Counted from the stretch's first letter, positions 11,536 to 23,170 are shown. The stretch: 64,000 bases of DNA from Lingula anatina (GCF_001039355.2 NW_019774602.1:451812-515811); one strand, 5' to 3'. Program-made: numbers and translations. The notes: a model not told the origin generated them from the sequence alone.

Positions 11536-12642
11536 AGAATGTCTGAAATTTTAATATCGATGAATGTTACAACCTTTAATGGAAACCAGGAAAAAATTAC
11601 ATGTAAGAAAAAAAATTAAATTTCTTCCCAAGAGTCACCCCCCCCCCCTTCCATAGCTCCTGGGCTATATAAGCCAAATTCTAACTCGTTCAATTATCAA
11701 AAACAACAGACACTGATTTTGGAATTTCATTTAAATTGTACACGATATTGTATTTTGGAAGTAAAGCAACAGATCTGTCAATATTGTGGTTTTTGTTACT
11801 CTACTAGTAAATGTACCAACAATCATTTTGAGAGGTAATGATGCGCTTTAGGCATGCACGAAAACGTAAAACATTTTATAGAACCTCTCAAAGAAGGAAT
11901 AATCAAAAGTAAATACACTGAAAAAATTACAATAAGATTTGAAAGAAGCAATTAACCATGTGATTACTCCTGGGCCCTGTTTTACAATATGTCCAAAGTC
12001 AGTTTTCGGGATAACATCTTAGCCTACTAACATTTGGTTGACTACACTGCGTTTCACAAAAGAATCTTAAATGCCGCTCAGCTATTTTATTGTGATGATC
12101 AAAATAATCTAATTTTTACTGGAAATTTAATTTCGACATTGTAGTATACTAGTTGACCGCTAAAATATTTGACTGTTTAAAATCTCTAAAGATCAGCATT
12201 CGACAACTTTTTTGATAGAGATCTGGAATGAGTTCTTAATTCTCACTCAGTCACGCAGGAAAAACTCCAATACTGTGACCATCTTATGATAGGCGCATGG
12301 TTGGCAAGGCACTGGTTTCTGCCTACCATCATGCCTGCTACTGAAAGAAAAACTTACGCTTAGCAGTAAAAATTAAGTAAAAATACATTTTTCATTTTAA
12401 AAAAGATTGCTACTGCGGGTGCCATATTTCGTTAGGTAAATTGCATAATTTGAGAAAGGCTATTACTGGTAATCAATCAACTTCAAACAATTATCATTTA
12501 TGAAAATAACAATTTGAAAACAAATTAAATTTTGCTTGGAACAAATAAAAAAGAATAGGACGCTCTCTGGTGAAATGGGCAATGTCCCCTGGTTATTAGG
12601 CTACTTGGTGAAGTTTTAATCAAACAAACACACAAGCTGAAA

Positions 12643-12644
12643 AA

Positions 12645-12688
<44 letters not shown>

Positions 12689-12691
12689 AAA

Positions 12692-12773
<82 letters not shown>

Positions 12774-12800
12774 CACACACACACACACACACACACAAAC
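12643..12800. repeat. (CT)n(TA)n(CA)n compound microsatellite
   Basis: Three successive dinucleotide runs close to the end of duplication unit 1. Reading frames on the minus strand across this tract are artefacts of the repeat. Confidence 0.95.
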
Positions 12801-13549
12801 AACAACAACACATTAAAAAATAATATACAGTAGAATAGATAAATGAATAATGCGTCTACAATCTCCACTATAATCGTTTGGATAGGATATTAACTTAAGA
12901 CCAACTGTAGTTGGGTTTATAACGGAGCTATGCTGAATACGCGACAGTTATGGCCGCCGAGCCGATGCAGCAGGTCCCTGGTAGAATTTCACGGTGGAAG
13001 CTATATTATTGGAGGAAATGCTCTGAGGAACTTGACTGATTATTTTCTGTAATATTTGTCAAAGCATTGGTTGTGGATACAAATTATTCCATTCGTGTTG
13101 TTGGGTACGTGTTCCACTAAGAGCTGTTCACTCACCAATTTTCAAGGGAGGGCCAGTGTAACGTGACAGAGAGTCCCCCAGGATAGAAAGTCCGCTTTCC
13201 ATTCATTTGTACAGGTGAGCCTCGCCCTAGATTTTGACCCACTTAGCTCAGGCTAACCCTAACTATTATAACTGAATGGAGGATGGACTTTCTGTTACAC
13301 GGACCCTCAGTTCCGTTGCACTGGGGCATTTCCAAGTGATGTTTGTGGACGCCCCCCCCCCCCCCCCCATATATGTCACTGCAATTTTCTTTCACGCGTG
13401 CAGTTGCTTTAACAACTAAATGAAAACAAATTCAGACGACGTCAATAGATCGTACGTCATAGCCCTAATATTATTCTGTTAATAGATGTTTCCCCAATTT
13501 AAAAGCAATGAAAAGCATTATGCAAAATGGTCACTCTTCGTTTTCTAAC

Positions 13550-14266
13550 TGTAACACCTGGCAATTTTTAGATAGCTGAACATTTAACCTAACTATTAAG
13601 TTTTGCCCTGTATTGCCAATGACTAATAAGAGTAGGCTGTAAGGTGCTGACCCCTATTGCTGATAGGAATTATTAAGTAGCATATAGTTTCTTTTGATTG
13701 TCTTTTAATGAGATTCCTTGAGGGGGTTTAAATTCCCTAGCCAGAGAGCACAGCACATTCCTTTGTTCTGTTCTTGTCGAGAAGAAAACGTGTTTTCATA
13801 ATCCCAGAAGTTATTCAACCCTAGTGTATACCTTTCGAGAACCCTGTCCAACCAGGAATGTGAGTAAAATTGTTTTTAATGTCATTTTTTGAAACTAAGT
13901 GAATTGTTGTTTTTGGCTTGTTTTTGAGTTTAACGCTTACAGAGAAGCAGTTTGACCCACATTGATTTTAATTGATTTATCTACGCTGTACTAGTTCTTT
14001 GCTGTGAAATTAAATTGTTTTTATGACACACCTTGTCTTATGCGGTAGAATTTTTATAAGTAAAACATGTTTAAGGTTCAATTAGATATTCTGAAGGAGT
14101 AATGCGCTTCATGCTTTCTCTGCTGTCTCATGTTACACAAATTGTGCTAGTTGTCTCAAAGATGTTGGGCGCCTAAATTGTGCCATATTGTGCTATTGCA
14201 GATTTCTCAATTACAGCATTCTAGATTATTCTCATTGTAATTATTGCATTAAAGTAGTTAATTTTT

Positions 14267-14302
<36 letters not shown>

Positions 14303-14431
14303 TTTTTTATTTCAGTTTAAACCGTCGTTGATTGACGACTATTTTATGACTGGTTAAGACAGAGAGGAGAATAAACATCATATACTATTCCAACAAGACT
14401 CTATTCCTTATCTAACACTACGGGTGTTACA
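13550..14431. mobile_element. Solo LTR, 882 bp
   Basis: Starts TGTAACACC and ends GGTGTTACA (TG..CA ends), flanked by a perfect 5-bp duplication CTAAC at 13545-13549 and 14432-14436. The same place in unit 1 (6776-6790) is empty. No internal retroviral-type genes are present, so this is a recombination-derived solo LTR, probably Gypsy-like from its end sequence. It sits ~320 bp upstream of the SOD2 start codon and could affect its transcription. Confidence 0.85.
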
Positions 14432-14750
14432 CTAACCATAATCAACGCAACAAACCACAACGACTGAATAAAATTTAAATGAATTAAGAGAGGAGCAAAA
14501 AACAATTTCCCTCAGTACATCTGTTGTGCCGCAAGAGTTGCCAACGTTATTATCAATAGCTCAGAATATAAATTATAACCATCTTTTATTTTTGTGCCCA
14601 ACAGACGGCGTTACATTTCAAGCGGATGCGGAAATTGTTTAAAAAATCAGAATTAACTATAGCGCGGATTTTATTAGTCATCAAGGCCTTCAATCAACCT
14701 TCAAGACCAGGTGAGGATACGCGGGCGCCACGTTGCAATAAGCTGGAATC

Positions 14751-17588
14751 ATGGCGATTGTCACCGTGCTTTTTTGTGTTATAACTCTGATTGTGACCCC
14801 ACATCAGACAGCTGATGCAAGGATGTATGAAGACTGTGTTCAGCAGAGAGAAGACTACCCGTTACCACCACTGCCATATTCCTATAATAGTCTAGAGCCG
14901 CACATGGACGCGACAACGGTTCAGGCAAGTAACGTGACGTATTATTCTCCACATCATGATTCATGTTGCAAGTATTTGTTTTAGCAAAAAATAAATAAAT
15001 AAATAAATAGATAAATAAATAAATAAAATAAAAATAAATAAATGAAGAGGAGAGAGAATATTCTCTATGTAGATAGATAGATAGATGGATAGAAAGATAG
15101 ATAGATAGACATAGATATAAATATATGCAATTCACACTATAAAACGGAGCTGGATGGTGCGTTATGATTGTAAATTATACCGATGTGAAGATAAATTAGT
15201 ATATCACGTATACTGAGCAAAAATATAAACGCACGAAACTAAAATGGTCAGTTAAAATGGATGATTATGATATATGCCGAAGTTGATGGTTTATTTGTGA
15301 ATTGATGGATTTGTATTGATCAAGTGTAGTGGTCTGGCTTCACTTGGATGCTCCCCGTGAGTATACTTTTAAGGTTTAGTTTTTCCACCCATAAGACTAA
15401 TGGAGCATGACCGAGTGGAGGTCAATCTGCATGACCAATACACAGACACTCCTTACAGTCTAGGCAATAAAAGGACACATTTCTGCGTTACATTACATTC
15501 TGCCTTGCATGCAGGTGCATTACGCGGGTACCGTACATTAAGACTTGACATTTAATATGGAATATTTTTTCCAAGTCATTTTTCATTAGTTTTTTTCCTA
15601 TTTTGCTGACTGATAAATGAAAATGAGGATTAAAATCGTGTTTTAATAATTTTGTATTATCTCTTTAATGTCATGGTGACATCAGCTCATTGGTTGAATT
15701 CGACATTGAAGCAAACAGAAATGCATTGCCTATTCTATGGCATACGGCATCCATTAAAAGAGATAATTAGGATCTCCATATTTTATAAATTATCGTCTGT
15801 AAAAGAGTTACACGCTCCACAAAGGACCCTCATATCAATGTCTAGTCATAGTAACGGTCGCTGTTACGCCTGTCCCTTCTGTCTGTTACCAGCGCTCTCA
15901 AGCGGCAAGGCATTCCTTGGGATAGATTTTTGGAGTTCAATCTGGAATATTATTCCAGGCATAGGTCCAAAATTGTCCGATTTGGTCCAATTTTGATGTA
16001 GGGCATGTAGGCAGTTGATTCGTCGAGTAATGGCTTACCAACATATTGTCTATGCGGTTCAAATGTGGCGATTTTAATGACCAGGGTAGCTGCTAATTCC
16101 CTTGGTTCTGTAAATTATCTGCTATAAAAAGTGCTCTGTGTAAACCGGCAATCTCACCGTGCAACCTAAAATTGTTCCTAAGGTGCCCCCTATCAAATGA
16201 TAGTCAAGTGGTTCCAAAGATTATTCCTTTATTTGATCTGGTTCAGGTTTTCGTCAATGACTACCATTGGTGTTTTGGCACCAATGTGGTATCCACTTCA
16301 AATACTGACGCTGTCAATGACCCGTGTCACTTCCGACGCGGCACATGCTTCGTTGCAGGCCTCTTCTGGATGTCTGTCAACTCTGTTTTGACTAGTTGGG
16401 CGGTACAGGTGAAATCTGACCTCAATAAAGAAAGCCACGTGGTTTCAGTCAGTAACGGTCATAGCCCCCAATTCATTAGAGAAACAGACGACGATGTTTT
16501 GCTGTTTACAGTGGGTCGTCTGGTATTATAACCTGCTAAAACCAGTTTGGTGTTCGTTAAGGGCCTTGAAAAACGCATTTGGTGGCAATTTACCCCTCGT
16601 TCTGAACGGACTGGGTGGCTTTTGTGAGCTGCAGCAGCATATCCCGAAAGACAGTGCGTTCTTTACCCTGGAGGTATGATTTCGATGCATTGGGTGAGAC
16701 ATCTGTGTAGGTACATCAGTCTGGGCATTACTCTATAAAACTGTGCGGACCGTTCCGTTTGGCGCTATAATCTGTCTGGTAATGTCGTGTAATCTTTTTC
16801 GCGCCAATCTGCCACAAATTAACAAATTTGTAAAGCACTACTTAGCTCATTTTATGCACTGCAAAACTGACCGCTTGCATGCAAAATTTCAAATTCTTCT
16901 ATGCAGTAGTTGCCGACATACGGATACTTTTTTGAGAGAAACAATCTTTGCCTAAGCCAAGCCCTGACCAGCCCAAAGGAACACTACCCAATTAAATCAC
17001 CGCATATTGCATAATGTAGCAGCGCAACAGACATGGAAGTCAGTTAATTGGTAGCGACACACCTGACTACACACTTCTCCATTCATAAAATCTTATATGA
17101 GATCGGAATTTTTTGAAAAAAGAACGGATTTTTACCTAGTACCTTCGAAACTGAAATATTCCATATTAAATGTCAAGTCTGTATACCGGAACATGTCAAC
17201 TACTGGTACAAGCATGTTGATCGTGCCTTTCAAATTGATATTTCCTCTCGTGTATGCCCTCATGATTAATGCGTTAATAACAGAGCAACTCAATTTGGTG
17301 TCAAGGTTGTTATCAATATCATTATTATTATGTTGTAACTGCACACACTGTTTTTATTTCAGATTCACCACCTGAAACATCATGCAGCTTATACAAAAAA
17401 GATGAATGCCGCTTTAAAACAATGGAGAGATGAGGTACTGTTTAAACGATTTCGTAGAAACATTTCACTAGACAGAGGCGTAGTTTTGTGTGAGTTGGTG
17501 ACTGCAAGAATCCTCCGACAGTAGCGCCCCTAAAATTGGCATCCGTATATTTAGAGAGAAGATTCAGTTTACACTCTATTGTCCACAG

Positions 17589-17657
<69 letters not shown>

Positions 17658-20600
17658 TCCAAATGAAGAGATTTAGATCTTAAGATCTCTTAAGATACCA
17701 CATGATTTCTTTAAACAAAATACCAAGCTAGAGATTCGGGTGGACTATATCAACGTACGTGCTCGTACTAGCGCATAGTGCTTTTTAATGCACTGGATGA
17801 AAGAGACCTTCCCAATTTCAATATTAACACCGTAGTCTGAATCTTTTATCACAAAAATTACATTTTTACTGTCCATTCTTATAGTTTGCATCTTTATACA
17901 GCAACGACATCTGATTTTGATCTTAAGTGTGCAAAATATATGGAAATGCATTTTGGAATGCACTATTTCTGGGGTACCATGGGCTTCGATCGCATCTCCG
18001 CTCCTCTTCGTCACTGCGACGATTTTGTGGCCTAGCGATTGCCATTCATGATTTAAACAAATGAATTTTCTGGGGTACCTATACACATTTCTCTCAACCT
18101 ACTGGGATCCATCATTAACACCAGTTTGTTAGTGTTGTTAGTGATTAAGTGACGGAAAATTACAAGGAATCACTCACCTTGGTCACAGTCGGCCATCACC
18201 TTGATTAGTTGACAAACAAAACAAAACGACTTTAGAATACCATACAAGTGTACCACTTAGAAAAAAAGACTTTAGAATTCCATACAAGTCTACCACTTAG
18301 AAAAAAAGACTTAAGAATACCATACAAGTCTATCACTTAGCAAAAAATCGCTATACAGAAGACTTTGACCTCATTCCCATAGATTTTAGATCGATCTATC
18401 CCTGTGGGGAGTCTCACTAGATTACTGTCAGCTTAGCGTCTGTCCCGCCTACTAAAAGCTGTAAGAGGGTAATTAACTATGGTGCGCGCTCGGCTGACTG
18501 CAATTTAGCGTGAACCCCCAGGGAATTAAATTTAAATTTAAATCTAAATCTCTGGATCGATCTAAATCTCTGGGAATGCACCCTATAAAAAAATGGACGC
18601 TTCTAAAGCAAAAACTCAGAACACGCGCGATAAAAATTCAAATTAAAGAGAGAAACCCGTCAGATCACCCTGAAACCAAGTACATCTACCTTAAATAGCC
18701 CAGCTATATTGTCCCAGTTTCGGCTTCGCTCGACTACGGAGAGTTCGACAAACAAAAAGAGGATGTTTTCATGGAGCTGGGATTTACAAACAAACAAGGA
18801 GACGATAAAGTCTGAGCTATTTAAGTTGCATGTTTGTTGTTTGAAGGTGATGTCATGTTTGTATCTTACTTGAATTTTCATTACGCGTGATCCGAGTTGT
18901 TTCTAAAGTTCCCTTTATTTACAGTATTCTGCGGCTTATATGTGGCGAGTTTATTTAATTGATTAAAAATACTCAACTGATTTTGTTTTTTTTTATTTAG
19001 CTTCATGGTAGACCAGCATGGTATCCTAAAGTCGTTTTCAGAGTTTTTTTGATTTATTAAACCATCAAGGTGACGGTCGAGTGTGGCCGTGGTTCTCGTG
19101 AACAGGGAAATGTGCAAAAAAAAAAAATTAGAAAGGAATAATTTCTAAATTTAATAGAGGCAAGTGCACTATGGGGAAACGCAGCCTAGCATGGCTGAAT
19201 ATCTCATCTTGATATTTATTTATTGCAGGACCCCGAAAACACGCTCGCCACGGGCTCCATTGTGGAAATTCTCCAACATTTGTACAATGTTCCTGAAAAA
19301 TATAGGACAGTTTTGAGAAACAATGGGGGCGGGTAAGAAGTACATTTTCTACTGTTTTCCAGCGCGGTATAACTTTATTCTATTCAAATTAATTATCGTT
19401 GCAATACGGCAGTGCATTAAATGGCTAGTTATTTTACCTTCAGTCTTAACGTGGTTAACTTGTAGATATCACATATAACACTGGTCAAATTCGTGTCAAA
19501 TCGGTGCGATTTTTGATTTACAAGTACGTTGAAGTTTATGCGTTGGTTTAGAGTATAGTAAGACAAAGCATATTTTGGAACAAACAGAATTTACTATTTA
19601 AATGTTAAGATGCATATAATTCTTCAAATTGGGGAGGCGTTTGGTATTTTGAAACATCCGTTTGATATTTGAACATCTAACCATGGTTGCATAGAGACAC
19701 AAACAGTTGCAGAAAGGTAATGCACCTGACCCGTGAGATATAATAATAATAATAATAATTTATTTACTAAAATCGCAACCTAAAGTTTGAAGTTTTACAA
19801 TGTGTCTTAAATAATAAAATCATAAGGTATTTTAAAATTAATTAAAAATTAATAAACTAAAGGACCAAAGACTTATAAGACAGTTTGAAGCAGTAATTTA
19901 CATAAAATTTAGATACGTTTATACTAACTAACAAATGGTTATTATTTCCCACCAGGTATGTCAACCATGCTATATACTTCGCTTGTATGTCCTCCCGAGG
20001 TGCAGCTATAAGTCAAGATTTGGAAAATGATATAATAAAGGATTTTGGATCATACAATAATTTTACAAAGCAGTTTACAACAAAGGCCATGGGATTGTTT
20101 GGCTCAGGTGAGATTAAGGGCGCATTCCCATAGATTTTAGATCGATATATCCCCGTGGGGAGTCTCACTAGATTACTGTCAAAGAATCCGGCTTAAATGC
20201 CCGCCCCGCCTACTACAAGCTGTAAGGGGGTAATTAACTTTCGTGCCCGCTCGGCTGACAGCTATTTAGCTTGAACCCCCATGGAGTTAGGTCGATCTAG
20301 TTGGATCGATCTGATCTCTGGGAATGGGGTCTAACACGTATCCCAGTCTACTGGCACATACATGTATTTACTTAACGATGATTAGGCCTATTGGCATACT
20401 TGTATCTATTAAAAACAAAACGGTGCATTAATCGCTTTTGTATATAAAAAGTCCGGTTAGCACAGCACTATTTTTCTCTAAAACCATCCCTGTATCTGTG
20501 TGTAACATTTCTGTCCAAGGATACGTGTGGCTATCAAGAGGAGGGAATGACAAGCTAGTCATTTCCACAACGGCAAATCAGGACTCGCCTGTGACTGAGA

Positions 20601-20761
20601 GTTTCCGCCCAATTCTGGTGATTGACATCTGGGAGCATGCGTACTACCTGAAGTACCAATATAGACGGGCAGACTTCGTGGCAGCTTGGTGGAAATTGGT
20701 TGACTGGAAAGCTGTTGTGGATCTGGACAAGTGGTGGAGGGTTAACTACAGGTACGGGTAG
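14751..20761 (+). CDS. Secreted Mn-type superoxide dismutase, copy 2
   Basis: Exons 14751-14924, 17363-17434, 19229-19332, 19956-20107 and 20520-20761 give 247 residues. Exons 1-4 have exactly the lengths of SOD1; the last is 12 bp longer, ending WWRVNYRYG. The signal peptide MAIVTVLFCVITLIV... is kept, as are all metal ligands (IHHLKHHAAY, NHAIY, DIWEHAYY) and the Mn-type NQD glutamine. Differences from SOD1 include Phe for the Trp after HAIY (an active-site aromatic), CMSSRG for CMSPGG, and NS for GG before LEPH. Intron 1 again uses a GC donor and has swollen to 2.4 kb by two insertions. Substitution pattern and open frame suggest a working enzyme, perhaps with shifted properties. Confidence 0.92.
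15211..15507. mobile_element. 297-bp insertion of unknown class in SOD2 intron 1
   Basis: Defined by the empty site in SOD1 intron 1 ('cacgta' then 'catgcagg' near 7545). The left end reads TACTGAGCAAAAATATAAAC. No convincing inverted repeat or duplication; class unresolved. Confidence 0.6.
15541..17180 (-). mobile_element. Degenerate Tc1/mariner transposon in SOD2 intron 1
   Basis: About 1.64 kb with 27-bp identical terminal inverted repeats starting AGACTTGACATTTAATATGG, next to TA on the left and near TA on the right. SOD1 has the empty site at ~7575. The minus strand carries a decayed Tc1-type transposase C-terminus: SPHLNRIDNM in place of SPDLNPIE (around 16060), AWNNIP (around 15945), then MPCRLRALV (around 15900). 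Several frame breaks make it inactive. Plus-strand reading frames here are shadows. Confidence 0.75.
17588..17654. repeat. (TA)n microsatellite in SOD2 intron 2
   Basis: Pure TA run. The matching place in SOD1 (around 8015) has only 'ataaacatataag', so it expanded after duplication. Confidence 0.95.
18228..18347 (+). repeat. 40-bp tandem repeat, three units, SOD2 intron 2
   Basis: Units start at 18228, 18268 and 18308 ('gacttaagaataccatacaa' type). SOD1 has only one unit at 8970-9012, so this is a copy-specific triplication. Confidence 0.85.
18367..18583. mobile_element. CATTCCCA-type MITE, copy 1 (SOD2 intron 2)
   Basis: 217 bp, ends CATTCCCATAGATTTTAGAT and its complement-like GGGAATG, with internal 'gatcgatc' repeats. 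Same family as 20118-20331 and 46867-47079. SOD1 has the empty site near 9030. Confidence 0.78.
19741..19910 (-). mobile_element. Antisense LINE/SINE tail, SOD2 intron 3
   Basis: 170 bp beginning with (TAA)n, flanked by AGATA on both sides (19736-19740 and 19911-19915). SOD1 has a single AGATA. The A/T microsatellite at one end and the short TSD fit a 5'-truncated retroposon in antisense. Confidence 0.6.
20118..20331. mobile_element. CATTCCCA-type MITE, copy 2 (9 bp from a splice donor)
   Basis: 214 bp, TAA duplication at 20115-20117 and 20332-20334, inverted ends around CATTCCCA. It inserted only ~10 bp downstream of the SOD2 exon-4 donor (20108). SOD1 has the empty site (10388-10396). 3-bp TAA/TTA target suggests PIF/Harbinger. 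Confidence 0.85.
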
Positions 20762-21006
20762 ACTCGTACCGATTAATGGACTGTTTGCACTGATAACATA
20801 AATGGACTGATTGACTAAGGACTTTAAAATTTCTGCCCTTCCTGAGACATAGGCTGCGGAGAGTGCGAGGGGTGGCGGGGGAGTGGCTGAAATAAAACTT
20901 TCTTTTGTTCTTAATGCTAGTATGAGTGGTGATCTTTCTTTCCCTCTGTCCACCAGACTTTTTCCCTGTCGCCTACATTTCCTTCGGTCCTACTAGAGGA
21001 GTGCTA

Positions 21007-21084
21007 TGTACTTTTTTGATTTGTTTTGTTAAATATTGTATTCTGCTCGGAGATGGTAAAAATAAAAATCTATCTATCTATCTA
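21007..21084 (+). mobile_element. Short LINE 3' tail in SOD2 3' UTR
   Basis: 78 bp ending 'aaaaataaaaatc' plus (TATC)n, absent from SOD1 at ~11433. Severely 5'-truncated retrotransposon. Confidence 0.6.
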
Positions 21085-21182
21085 CAGGCGTAAGATTATG
21101 ATAAACCTTCAACAGCTGCCCGACCCCGAGTATTCTAATCAGCCTACGACACTGACTTCCTTTCAAACTGGTAATCAGTGTC

Positions 21183-21188
21183 AATAAA
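21183..21188 (+). terminator. AATAAA polyadenylation signal of SOD2
   Basis: Conserved with 11530-11535 of SOD1; ~420 bp after the stop. Confidence 0.6.
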
Positions 21189-21779
21189 AGAGTGTCTGCC
21201 ACCCTTTCTGATGTTTTGATATCGATGAATGTTACAACCTTTGATGGAAACCAGAAGTAAATTAGATGTAAGAAATATGAAAGGTCTTCCCAAGAGTCAC
21301 CCCTCTCCCCCCCCCCCCAAGCTCCTGCGCTATATAAGCCAAATATCTCAATTCAGTTATTTTAAGTTAAAAACAACAACAGATTCTGATCTTTGATTTC
21401 ACATACGTTGTTTCCGATATTGTACTTTGGACGTAAAGCTACAGATATGTCAATATTGTGGTTTTTGTTCCTCTACTAGTAAATATACCAACGATCTTTT
21501 TGAGATGTAATGATACCGGTTTAGGCATGCACGAACGCGTAAAACATACATGTATTTCATAGAACCTCTCAATGAAGGAATAATCAAAAGTAAATACACA
21601 ATGAAAAATTAGAATATGATTTGAAAGAAGCAATTAAACATGTTCAAATGATTACTCCTGGGCCCTGTTTCCAAAATGTCCAAAGTCAGATTTCGGGGTA
21701 ACATCTTAGCCTACTAACATTTGGTTGACTACACTGCGTTTCACAAAAGAATCTTAAATGCCGCTTAGCTATTTTATTA

Positions 21780-22031
21780 CAGCATATAACCCCTGAAATT
21801 AACGCCCACAAACCACATATATTAGCTTGCTAAGCAGCAGTCTAAAGTAGCCGCCCACTGAAACCAAACAGCTGAGAGTATTTTTAACCACTTTTCAATT
21901 TCAATTCAATTTATTAAACCTTTGAGCCCTACGGCTCATCAGAATATAAAACAGCGACAATATAAAGTTATATCTAATCAACTACCATTACTACAACTAC
22001 TACTGATACAAACAACAACAACAACAACAAC

Positions 22032-22088
<57 letters not shown>

Positions 22089-22131
22089 TCATCAGATTGA
22101 CATATAACATATTCAGCATCAGTCTATAAGT
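21780..22131. mobile_element. AAT-rich insertion after SOD2
   Basis: About 350 bp missing from unit 1 (the SOD1 flank reads straight from 'ctattttatt' into 'gtgatgatca' near 12090). It includes 'ttcaattcaatttattaaac' and an (AAT)n run at 22030-22087. Probably an antisense retroposon tail; ends not exact. Confidence 0.5.
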
Positions 22132-22204
22132 GATGATCAAAACAATCTAATTTTTTACTGGAAATTTAATTTCGACATTGTAGTGCACTAGTTGACCGCT
22201 ATTA

Positions 22205-22370
22205 GCGGGCGGATCCAGATATATTTTCTGACAGTCTTCCAAATTATCTTTGTTGATCCATCCTCCATTTTTTACCGTCTTCCGACAGAAAAAAATAGAT
22301 ACCCGTCAATGTAAACTTGAAAAATCTGACCGTCTTTCGGAAGACCCAGAAGACGGCCTAAATCCGCCCC
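22205..22370. mobile_element. GGGCGGAT-ended short element
   Basis: Ends GGGCGGATCC and AATCCGCCCC are inverted repeats, and internal 'gtcttccgac' motifs repeat in both orientations. Absent from unit 1 at ~12165. Confidence 0.6.
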
Positions 22371-22974
22371 TGTTTAAAATCTCTAAAAATCAGCATTCGA
22401 CAACTTTTTTGATAGAGATTTGGAATGAGTACTTAATTCTCACTCAGTCTGCCTACCATCATGCCTGCTGCAGAAAGAAAAACTTACACTTAGCAGGTTT
22501 GTCATTAAAACACTCTCGAATTTAGCAGTCTATAAGCTTAGTCCGTAGACTTAAACTTTTTTAAACATTAAACAGAGTCCAGATCTGCATTTGAACAAAG
22601 ACTTTCACTAGGGCATGCAAGTACTTCATCAGTTGAACTAATAAGTACATGTATGTTTGATTTTTACAATTCAGTATTCAAAATTGAGCCAATTTAATGT
22701 CTTAAGATATTTTAAAATTGGTGATCAGAGTAACTGTTACCATTTTTAAGTAAATTTTTTTTATTTTAAAAAAGATTGCTACTGCGGGTGCCATATTTCG
22801 TTAGGTAATTTGCATAATTTGAGAAAGGCTATTGCCGGTAATAAACAATTTTGATTAATGAAAATAACAATTTGAAAACAAATGAAATTTTAATTGGAAC
22901 AAATAAAAAAGAATAGGACGCTCTCTGATGAAATGGGCTGTCCCCTGGTTATTAGGCTACTTGGTGAAGTTTTA

Positions 22975-23030
22975 AACAAACAAACAAACAAACAAACAAA
23001 CAAGCAAACAAACAAACAAGCAAACACACA
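22975..23030. repeat. (CAAA)n microsatellite
   Basis: Tetranucleotide run near the end of duplication unit 2; unit 1 has only two or three units (12620-12632). Position 23087, just beyond, is an undetermined base (n) in a TA-rich context. Confidence 0.9.
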
Positions 23031-23170
23031 AGCTGCCAAAAACTCTCTCTCTCATAAAAAAAAGGAAAAAGAATAAAGATGTATATNATATTGCATAACG
23101 TAAGGTTCCATTCCCAGACGTCTTGGAGCAATGTTATCCAACTCGTACCTAGTTTTTAATGCGTTTGCAC

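Larger units (their letters stand above)
6220..12815 (+). repeat. SOD tandem duplication, unit 1 (6.6 kb)
   Basis: The whole unit, from 5' flank ('gtagaatttcacggtgg') to the CT-rich tail after 'acttggtgaagtttta', aligns collinearly with 12979-23075. It contains all of SOD1. Relative to unit 2 it has a 342-bp TTAA MITE (8611-8952) and a 164-bp CAGGCCCG MITE (11061-11224). Confidence 0.9.
12979..23075 (+). repeat. SOD tandem duplication, unit 2 (10.1 kb)
   Basis: Copy of 6220-12815 grown by at least seven insertions: a solo LTR, a 297-bp element, a Tc1-like element, two 3-bp-TSD MITEs, antisense and sense LINE tails and an AAT-rich block. Exon sequences stay aligned codon for codon, so the duplication involved the whole gene with flanks. 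Confidence 0.9.

Noticed and set aside
12525-12868. Three minus-strand reading frames with long Tyr-Ile and Arg-Glu runs
   Set aside because: They are translations of the (CT)n(TA)n(CA)n microsatellite.
16172-16955. Plus-strand reading frames of up to 119 codons
   Set aside because: They lie opposite the decayed minus-strand Tc1-like transposase and have no recognisable domain.
18228-18347. CRISPR-like array
   Set aside because: Direct 40-bp tandem units without spacers, in an intron of an animal gene.
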